Both the position numbers and the translations under genes were made by a program. Under the pieces are notes generated by a model that did not search any database, was not told the origin of the DNA, and worked only from the letters and a program-made list of their open reading frames with translations. Positions 55,393 to 64,000 of a DNA stretch of 64,000 nucleotides are shown piece after piece. The DNA lies in the NCBI RefSeq assembly GCF_021028955.1, contig NZ_JAIWPE010000069.1, positions 1 to 64,000 of the forward strand, in the 5' to 3' direction. Origin of the DNA: Salipaludibacillus sp. CUR1 (lineage in GTDB: Bacteria; Bacillota; Bacilli; Bacillales; Salisediminibacteriaceae). How positions within the stretch are numbered: position 1 is the first letter of the stretch; each line of letters begins with the position of its first letter.

Positions 55393-56081
55393 CCGTAAAT
55401 CACTCCCAAAATCATCACCGAAATAATGGGACCTATAGAAGCTAATGCAACTAGGCCAAACCCGTCACTAGTGGATTGCTTTCCCCGCAAAACTGAGGCT
55501 ACCCCAACTCCCAAAGCGAGTATAAAAGGAACGGTCATAGGTCCGGTTGTTACTCCCCCTGCATCAAATGAGATAGGTATAAATGCTTCCGGCGTGAAAG
55601 AAGCTAAAATAAAAACAGCTGCATATCCAACCATTAGTATATATTTTAATGGGATGTTGAAAATGGTTCTGGCCATAGCTACAGCAACAAAGAATCCAAC
55701 TCCCATAGCTACGGCATATACAAGAACTAGATTGGAAATTGCTCCATCGGAGACTTGGTCCACCTGTGAAGCAAGTACTCTGACGTCTGGCTCTGCTATC
55801 GTTACTACCGCACCAAGGATAAATCCAATTACGATAATTAACCAGGGTTTTTTTGTTTTAGGTAAGGCAGACCCGATCATATCCCCAATAGGTAACAAAC
55901 CGATATGTACACCTACCAGAAACAAAAATAAACCAAGCCCCACCATGATAACACCCGCTATAAAACGGAAAAAAATATCAAAAGGGAGACCGATTACTGT
56001 AAATTGTAAAATAATTATTAATACAGCCATAGGCAGGATTGCCATAATGACTTCTTTCAGCTGTTCATATATGTCTCTCAT
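55389..56081 (-). CDS. DUF1538 membrane protein (first copy)
   Basis: 230 residues, about seven spans; motifs TIAEPDVRVL (94-103) and FDAGGVTTGPMT (172-183) match the second copy, so the two are paralogues and probably form a heterodimer. Long DUF1538 proteins elsewhere carry both halves fused, to my recollection. GGAGGG precedes the ATG. First gene of the four-gene operon; its promoter region is shared with the divergent zinc-finger peptide. Confidence 0.9.
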   Translation of the reverse strand: MRDIYEQLKEVIMAILPMAVLIIILQFTVIGLPFDIFFRFIAGVIMVGLGLFLFLVGVHIGLLPIGDMIGSALPKTKKPWLIIVIGFILGAVVTIAEPDVRVLASQVDQVSDGAISNLVLVYAVAMGVGFFVAVAMARTIFNIPLKYILMVGYAAVFILASFTPEAFIPISFDAGGVTTGPMTVPFILALGVGVASVLRGKQSTSDGFGLVALASIGPIISVMILGVIYG

Positions 56082-56170
56082 GTTTTCCCTCCAATCAGGT
56101 CATTTATTAATAGGTCGATTGTTAGTTCTTTACCCAAAAAACAGTTAGTTCACGCACGCTTTAAAATTAA

Positions 56171-56199
56171 TTGAATAGTTTGAAAATAGGAGATATAAT
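56171..56199 (+). promoter_or_regulatory. SigA promoter of the zinc-finger peptide
   Basis: TTGAAT, 17-base spacer, TATAAT. Confidence 0.6.
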
Positions 56200-56246
56200 A
56201 AATATACTAACACGTCTTCATAAATTGAAGAAAGCGGTGAAAAGAC

Positions 56247-56390
56247 ATGGCCATCATCTATATTTGCAAGCAGTGTAACGGGTCGGGTCGTGTGGAAAGA
56301 AAACTTTGGTTTGTCACTGCATCATTATCGTGCCGCTCGTGTGAAGGAGAAGGAAAGAGAAAATCCTCCAAAAGAAAAGTAATAAATTAA
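56247..56390 (+). CDS. 47-residue DnaJ-type zinc-finger peptide
   Basis: Two CxxCxGxG-type motifs, CKQCNGSG (7-14) and CRSCEGEG (29-36), would bind one zinc as in DnaJ or the anti-TRAP protein RtpA. The tail is strongly basic (KRKSSKRKV). Promoter and terminator flank it; the ribosome site (GGTGA) is weak. It is not RtpA by sequence. Function unknown; divergent from the DUF1538 operon. Confidence 0.6.
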   Translation: MAIIYICKQCNGSGRVERKLWFVTASLSCRSCEGEGKRKSSKRKVIN

Positions 56391-56425
56391 GAAGCCTGCA
56401 GTTTTAAAGCTGCAGGCTTTATTCT
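56391..56425. terminator. Terminator between zinc-finger peptide and prfC
   Basis: AAGCCTGCAG / CTGCAGGCTT stem followed by TATTCTGTT; serves convergent transcripts. Confidence 0.7.
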
Positions 56426-56434
56426 GTTAAAAAA

Positions 56435-57979
56435 CTATTCCAGAATATCCCAGCCTGTAGATAACTCAACGTCAGGATGCTTGTCGCTGAACCACCTGAG
56501 GGCAAAGTCATTTTCAAATAAGAGGACGGCACGCCCCTGCTGGTCGTTAACAAGCATTTTACGGCTGTCTGTCATATCATCAGAGACTTTTCCTTTTGTT
56601 ACCCATCTGGCTAGTTCGTGGGTCATATGCTGGAACTCTATATCGACTTTATATTCATTTTTCATCCGGTACTCGAATACCTGGAACTGAAGTTCACCGA
56701 CAGCTCCGATAATATAATCTTCAAAGTACGGCGTTTTATATAACTGAATCGTTCCTTCCTGGACGAGCTGTTCGATTCCTTTATGATACTGCTTATGTTT
56801 TAGAGCATTCTTGGCAGTGACTTTAGCGAACTTTTCAGGCGGGAACTGCGGCATTTCTTCATATTGCAGGCGCTCTCCGCCGCCGACAATCGTGTCGCCG
56901 ACCTGAAAGTTTCCGGAATCATATAAGCCGACAATATCTCCAGGTTTGGCACTTTCTACTGTTTCCCTGTCGGAAGCAAAAAAGGAGTGTGACTGGTTTA
57001 GTTTCATTTTCTTCCCTGTCCGTGACAATGTCACTTCCATTCCTCTGTCAAACTGCCCGGAACAGACTCTTAAAAACGCAATCCGGTCACGGTGATTCGG
57101 GTTCATATTTGCCTGGATTTTAAAGATGAATCCGGAAAACTGCGGACTTTCCGGAGGCACGGACTCCCCTGAAGCTTTACGCGGCTGGGGAGGAGCGGCC
57201 AGTTTAACAAATTGATCAAGAAAAGACTGCACTCCGAAATTAGACAGCGCACTGCCAAAAAAGACAGGAGTTAAGGTTCCGTTCTGAACTTTTTCATGGG
57301 AATATTCATTTCCAGCTTCCTCAAGAAGCATGATTTCTTCTTCCAGAGCGTTACGTTCGTAGTCCTGAAGCACTGATTCCTCTTTGTAAGGGATGATCTC
57401 TCTCTCGTGTGAATCATTATAAATTTCGACGGTGTCATCGGGAATGCTGTAAATTCCTTTGAGCCGTTTTCCCATGCCGACCGGCCAGTTCATAGGATAA
57501 GTGTCCATTTCCAGCGTCTCTTCAATCTCAGAAAGAAGGTCTAATGGCTCCTTGCCTTCTCGGTCAAGTTTATTTATAAATGTTAAAATCGGAATACCTC
57601 TCATCCGGCAGACTTTAAAAAGTTTTAAGGTCTGGGCTTCGATTCCTTTAACACTGTCGATAACCATAACTGCCGTATCGACAGCTGTAAGTGTACGGTA
57701 GGTGTCCTCACTGAAATCCTGGTGCCCGGGAGTATCCAGAATATTAATTTGTACATCATTGTATAAAAGCTGCATGACACTGGAAGTAACAGAAATTCCT
57801 CTCTGCTTCTCGATTTCCATCCAGTCTGATGTGGCAAACTTTCCTGATTTTTTTCCTTTTACAGTTCCGGCACTGCGAATCCCGCCGCCCAGGAGAAGCA
57901 CTTTCTCAGTTAACGTTGTTTTACCTGCGTCAGGGTGGGAAATAATTGCAAACGTGCGTCTCGGTGTGTCAACTGACAT
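56435..57979 (-). CDS. prfC: Peptide chain release factor 3
   Basis: 514 residues, translational GTPase that recycles RF1/RF2 after termination. G1 SHPDAGKTT (14-22), switch [11 protein letters not shown]3 DTPGHQDF and G4 NKLD are intact. ATG 57979 follows AGAGAGGAA; the frame upstream to 58045 has no site. Not all Bacillus species carry prfC. Monocistronic. Confidence 0.95.
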   Translation of the reverse strand: MSVDTPRRTFAIISHPDAGKTTLTEKVLLLGGGIRSAGTVKGKKSGKFATSDWMEIEKQRGISVTSSVMQLLYNDVQINILDTPGHQDFSEDTYRTLTAVDTAVMVIDSVKGIEAQTLKLFKVCRMRGIPILTFINKLDREGKEPLDLLSEIEETLEMDTYPMNWPVGMGKRLKGIYSIPDDTVEIYNDSHEREIIPYKEESVLQDYERNALEEEIMLLEEAGNEYSHEKVQNGTLTPVFFGSALSNFGVQSFLDQFVKLAAPPQPRKASGESVPPESPQFSGFIFKIQANMNPNHRDRIAFLRVCSGQFDRGMEVTLSRTGKKMKLNQSHSFFASDRETVESAKPGDIVGLYDSGNFQVGDTIVGGGERLQYEEMPQFPPEKFAKVTAKNALKHKQYHKGIEQLVQEGTIQLYKTPYFEDYIIGAVGELQFQVFEYRMKNEYKVDIEFQHMTHELARWVTKGKVSDDMTDSRKMLVNDQQGRAVLLFENDFALRWFSDKHPDVELSTGWDILE

Positions 57980-58162
57980 AAACAAATTCCTCTCTATAAT
58001 AAAGTTATTAATGAACAGCAAGTTAATGTTATTCCAATACTCCATTATAACTAATAAACAGGAAAAAGCGAAGAGCTGAACATCAGTTAATTATTTTTAG
58101 CCCATACCGTGTGAATAGTTATGGCATAAGCTGATAGGACCTAAGAAAGGGGGAAGTATGCC

Positions 58163-58267
58163 ATGAGTTATACGCCGCATCACGGAATGGGTTATGGAGA
58201 CAGCTTTCTGCTTATATTAGTCCTGTTTATTCTGCTCGTCATTATCGGGTCGGCTTATATGTATTAA
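58163..58267 (+). CDS. YjcZ-family sporulation peptide
   Basis: 34 residues: Gly/Tyr/His-rich start (MSYTPHHGMGYGDS) and one membrane helix ending AYMY, the pattern of YjcZ/YhaL-type small sporulation proteins made in large numbers by bacilli. AAAGGGGGAAG precedes the ATG. Followed by a terminator shared with the leu operon. Confidence 0.8.
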   Translation: MSYTPHHGMGYGDSFLLILVLFILLVIIGSAYMY

Positions 58268-58273
58268 AGGCGG

Positions 58274-58306
58274 AAAAACCACCAGCTTTATATGCTGGTG
58301 GTTTTC
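58274..58306. terminator. Shared bidirectional terminator of yjcZ-like gene and leu operon
   Basis: AAACCACCAGC / GCTGGTGGTTT stem with A and T runs on both sides. On the minus strand the last codons of leuD lie inside the first arm. Confidence 0.85.
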
Positions 58307-58887
58307 TCTTGCGCTTGTTCAAAAGCATCAATTTTATCCTGATGGGTGAGAGTCACGGCAATTTCATCCCATCCGTTTAAAAGCATTTCTTTTAAATAGT
58401 TTACTATTTCAAATGAAGCTTCAAAACCGGTATCGTCGTAAACGACTTGATTTTTCAGGTCTGCGGATAAATTGTAGTTGCCTGACTCAGCTTTTTTAAC
58501 AAGCTCTGAAGTTTGTTCTTCCGGCAGCTGAACTGGCAGAATACCATTTTTCACACAGTTATTATAGAATATATCGGCGAAACTCGGTGCTATAATCACT
58601 TTGAAACCGAAGTCCTGAAGAGCCCAAGGCGCATGTTCCCGCGAGGAGCCGCAGCCGAAATTTTCACCGGCAACTAAAATAGATGCTCCTTCATAAGCAG
58701 GATCGTTTAAGGAGAAATTCTGTTTGGGATTTCCTTCATTATCATAACGCCAGTTATAGAATAAAAACTGGCCGAAACCCTGGCGTTCAATACGTTTTAA
58801 AAATTGTTTAGGGATAATCTGGTCGGTGTCAATATTAGAACGGTTTAATGGATAGACAAGGCCAGTATGATGTTTTACAGGTTCCAT
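58288..58887 (-). CDS. leuD: 3-isopropylmalate dehydratase small subunit
   Basis: 199 residues. Swivel domain of isopropylmalate isomerase with DQIIPKQFLKR and NFGCGSSREHAPWAL substrate loops. Works with LeuC. Last gene of the operon, 28 bases after leuC; its stop lies in the terminator stem. Confidence 0.96.
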   Translation of the reverse strand: MEPVKHHTGLVYPLNRSNIDTDQIIPKQFLKRIERQGFGQFLFYNWRYDNEGNPKQNFSLNDPAYEGASILVAGENFGCGSSREHAPWALQDFGFKVIIAPSFADIFYNNCVKNGILPVQLPEEQTSELVKKAESGNYNLSADLKNQVVYDDTGFEASFEIVNYLKEMLLNGWDEIAVTLTHQDKIDAFEQAQEKTTSI

Positions 58888-58915
58888 TAAATACTACCTC
58901 CTGACTGTTTCGGAT

Positions 58916-60331
58916 TTATACCGGAGCGGTTAAATAGCTGCGCACATCTACAAAGCGGCCTTCTACAGCAGCGGCTGCTGCCATTTCAGGAGCTACCAGG
59001 TGAGTTCTTGCTTCGTTACCCTGGCGGCCTTCGAAATTCCTGTTCGATGTGGAGGCGCATCTTTCTCCTGGCGGAACGATGTCATCGTTCATAGCGAGGC
59101 ACATACTGCAGCCTGCTTCTCTCCATTCAAAGCCCGCATCCGTAAAAGTCTTATCAAGGCCTTCAGCTTCAGCTGCCTTTTTGACTGTTTGCGAACCAGG
59201 AACCACCATAGCTTTAACAGAAGGGTGGACTTTCTTACCTTCGACTACTTTAGCTGCCCGGCGTAAATCACTTAGACGCGAATTAGTACAGGAGCCAATG
59301 AAAACGTGGTCGACCGTAACTGAAGAGATAGGCTGATTTGCTTCAAGCCCCATATATTCCAAAGCGCGTTCAATTTCTTCTTTATCTGCAGCAGAATGTC
59401 CATCTTCAGGTGCCGGCACATGTCCGCTAACCGGAATACACATACTTGGGTTGGTTCCCCATGTGACTTGAGGCTCCACCTCATCCGCTGCAATTTCTAC
59501 AGTAGCATCGTAGGCTGCCCCTTCATCAGAAGCGAGGGAGGACCAGTAATCGACGGCTTTTTCAAATGCCTCTCCTTCAGGAACATGGCGGCGCCCTTTC
59601 AAGTAGTCGAAAGTTGTGGCGTCAGGACTAATTAAGCCTGCTCTTGCACCTGCTTCAATGGACATGTTGCACACTGTCATTCTTTCTTCCATCGTCAGGT
59701 TCCGAATCGCTTCTCCGGTGTATTCAACGACATACCCTGTGCCGAATTTAACTCCGAATTTAGCAATAATAGCCAAAATTAAGTCTTTTGCTGTTACAGC
59801 AGGGTTAAGTTGTCCATTTACCTTTACATTCATTGATTTCGGACGGGCTTGCCAGAGTGTCTGGGTAGCAAGCACATGCTCTACTTCACTTGTTCCGATC
59901 CCGAATGCGAGCGCTCCGAAAGCTCCGTGGGTCGATGTATGGCTGTCGCCGCATACAATTGTTTTTCCAGGCTGAGTCAAGCCGAGTTCCGGCCCGATCA
60001 CATGGACGATTCCCTGATCGGGGTGGTCAATATCCGCAAGAGGAACATTGAATTCCTCGCAGTTTTTCTGCAAAGTTTCCATTTGTTTTTTTGAAACAGG
60101 ATCATTAATAATATGCCGGGCAACAGTCGGTACATTATGGTCCATTGTGGCAAAAGTCCGATCAGGGCGGCGGACACTGCGGCCTTTCATCCTCAGTCCT
60201 TCAAACGCCTGGGGAGAAGTCACTTCATGGACAAGTTGTAAATCAATATATAATAAGTCCGGTTTGTTTTCTTCCTGGTGTACGACGTGCTGTTCCCAAA
60301 TTTTATCAATAATTGTTTTCGGTGTTGCCAT
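58916..60331 (-). CDS. leuC: 3-isopropylmalate dehydratase large subunit
   Basis: 471 residues, aconitase family with one 4Fe-4S cluster: Cys ligands in [11 protein letters not shown] and [13 protein letters not shown] 60331 has AAAGGAGTG upstream, overlapping the end of leuB; the frame before it is just the ribosome site. Isomerises 2- to 3-isopropylmalate with LeuD. Confidence 0.96.
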   Translation of the reverse strand: MATPKTIIDKIWEQHVVHQEENKPDLLYIDLQLVHEVTSPQAFEGLRMKGRSVRRPDRTFATMDHNVPTVARHIINDPVSKKQMETLQKNCEEFNVPLADIDHPDQGIVHVIGPELGLTQPGKTIVCGDSHTSTHGAFGALAFGIGTSEVEHVLATQTLWQARPKSMNVKVNGQLNPAVTAKDLILAIIAKFGVKFGTGYVVEYTGEAIRNLTMEERMTVCNMSIEAGARAGLISPDATTFDYLKGRRHVPEGEAFEKAVDYWSSLASDEGAAYDATVEIAADEVEPQVTWGTNPSMCIPVSGHVPAPEDGHSAADKEEIERALEYMGLEANQPISSVTVDHVFIGSCTNSRLSDLRRAAKVVEGKKVHPSVKAMVVPGSQTVKKAAEAEGLDKTFTDAGFEWREAGCSMCLAMNDDIVPPGERCASTSNRNFEGRQGNEARTHLVAPEMAAAAAVEGRFVDVRSYLTAPV

Positions 60332-60344
60332 GTGTGTCACTCCT

Positions 60345-61451
60345 TTAGGCATAACAGCTCATAATGCTTTTAGTGGTATTATTTGATTTAATACAGTCGA
60401 CGACCAGTTGAGTCATTTTTTCTGTGCCTACTTTATGGCCGCCTTTAATGTTTAAGTCACCTGTATGATATTTGTTATCCAGTACTTCCTGCACTGCCGC
60501 TTCTATGACATTTGCTTCATGTTCGAGATGCAGGGAATGACGGAGCATCAGCGCTGTGGACAAAATCATTGCTAAAGGATTAGCAAGACCCTGGCCGGCA
60601 ATATCCGGGGCTGAGCCATGCACCGGCTCGTATAAGCCGAAACCGTCTTCCCTCAAACTTGCTGAAGGAAGCATGCCCAATGAGCCAGTCAATACGGATG
60701 CTTCATCACTTAAAATATCACCGAACATGTTTTCCGTAACAATGACATCAAAGTAGGCAGGGTTTGTGATTAGTTTCATAGCTGCAGCATCCACAAGCAT
60801 ATGCTCGACCTGTACATCGGGATAATCCGCTTTTTTCTCTTCAACGATCTCACGCCAGAGTTTACTTGATTCCAGGACGTTGGCTTTATCTACAGATGTC
60901 AACTGTTTTCTGCGGATACTTGCTGCCTGAAAAGCTTTTTCAACGATCCGCTCAATTTCTTCCCGGTCGTAGGCAAGCGTATCTACAACCGATTGGCCGT
61001 TGTTTCTTCGTTCACTCGGGGTTCCAAAGTAGAGTCCACCGGTTAATTCACGGACAATCAGCAAATCGCTGTCTTTGACTACCTCATGCTTTAATGGAGA
61101 GGCATGCAGCAAGTTCTCAAAACCCTGAATCGGACGAAGGTTTGCGAAAAGACCGAGAGACTTCCGAATACCGAGCAACCCTTTTTCCGGTCTTAAGTGT
61201 GAAGGGTTCTGATCCCATTTTGGACCGCCGACGGCACCTAACAGCACAGCGTCAGCCTTCTGACAGGCCTGGTCTGTTTCGTCAGGAAGGGGAGTGCCAT
61301 ATTCATCAATAGCAGCTCCTCCTATGGCATGGGTTTCAAAGGAAAAAGTATGGTTAAATTCATCTGAAATGGCTTCAAGCACTTGTTTTGCGGATTCAAT
61401 AACTTCAACACCGATCCCGTCTCCGGGGAGAAGAACGATCTTTTTATTCAT
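60345..61451 (-). CDS. leuB: 3-isopropylmalate dehydrogenase
   Basis: 368 residues, NAD+-dependent oxidative decarboxylase of leucine synthesis. [20 protein letters not shown] and the metal-binding [14 protein letters not shown] are present. AAGGAGGT precedes ATG 61451. 13 bases before leuC. Confidence 0.96.
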   Translation of the reverse strand: MNKKIVLLPGDGIGVEVIESAKQVLEAISDEFNHTFSFETHAIGGAAIDEYGTPLPDETDQACQKADAVLLGAVGGPKWDQNPSHLRPEKGLLGIRKSLGLFANLRPIQGFENLLHASPLKHEVVKDSDLLIVRELTGGLYFGTPSERRNNGQSVVDTLAYDREEIERIVEKAFQAASIRRKQLTSVDKANVLESSKLWREIVEEKKADYPDVQVEHMLVDAAAMKLITNPAYFDVIVTENMFGDILSDEASVLTGSLGMLPSASLREDGFGLYEPVHGSAPDIAGQGLANPLAMILSTALMLRHSLHLEHEANVIEAAVQEVLDNKYHTGDLNIKGGHKVGTEKMTQLVVDCIKSNNTTKSIMSCYA

Positions 61452-61463
61452 GGTGGACCTCCT

Positions 61464-64000
<2,537 letters not shown>

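Overview
The window is a contiguous piece of chromosome from an endospore-forming member of the Bacillaceae. The evidence is the gene content: prkA and yhbH, a KinA-like PAS kinase, a Spo0E-like phosphatase, a SinI-like anti-repressor and a YjcZ-type peptide, together with queG/yhbB/trmL, nupNOPQ, glpPFKD, yhcX and ilv-leu relatives that read like Bacillus subtilis genes. Ribosome binding sites are strong (AGGAGG-like), and many genes end in a hairpin plus T-run. Strongly acidic lipoproteins and K+/H+ antiport genes fit a salt- or alkali-tolerant species, but that is inference. I see no rRNA, tRNA, prophage, insertion sequence or CRISPR array. The species cannot be fixed from the sequence alone.

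Layout. 0-12.5 kb: tRNA modification and DNA repair (queG, ogt, trmL), a YhbB-like amidase, a haem-degrading monooxygenase, a class A PBP, prkA, signal peptidase I, yhbH, then a cyclic-di-GMP-I riboswitch in front of a 40-residue SinI-like gene. 12.4-16.5 kb: an alpha-glucoside 6-phosphate cassette (GntR repressor, GH4 enzyme, PTS EIICB). 17-24 kb: a signal-less gamma-glutamyltransferase with an LctP-type permease, a cell-wall amidase, a DUF1028 protein and small proteins. 24.0-24.25 kb: a strict 21-bp tandem repeat. 24.4-32.7 kb: lipoprotein, sfsA, Mn catalase, sensor kinase, orphan eutH, and a chemoreceptor with a lone receiver protein. 33-38 kb: a guanosine-type ABC importer. 38-51 kb: yhcX, a GH42 beta-galactosidase/AraC/GalM operon, the glycerol regulon with two antitermination leaders, pgcA and a Spo0E-like gene. 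51.8-56.4 kb: KhtTU facing a four-gene operon of two DUF1538 membrane proteins, a tandem PII protein and a CBS-pair protein, with a divergent zinc-finger peptide. 56.4-64 kb: prfC, a YjcZ-type peptide and the distal part of an ilvC-leuABCD operon (ilvC is cut by the window edge).

How it fits together. The carbon genes (maltose-type PTS, glycerol, galactoside, guanosine) carry recognisable CcpA cre-like boxes at several promoters; an exact consensus box sits at the promoter of the chemoreceptor, suggesting that taxis and sugar use are co-regulated. Sporulation and biofilm decision genes are scattered through the window. The two least described items are the riboswitch-SinI pair, which would tie c-di-GMP directly to the SinI/SinR switch, and the DUF1538/tandem-PII/CBS operon, which looks like a nucleotide-sensing regulated transport system.
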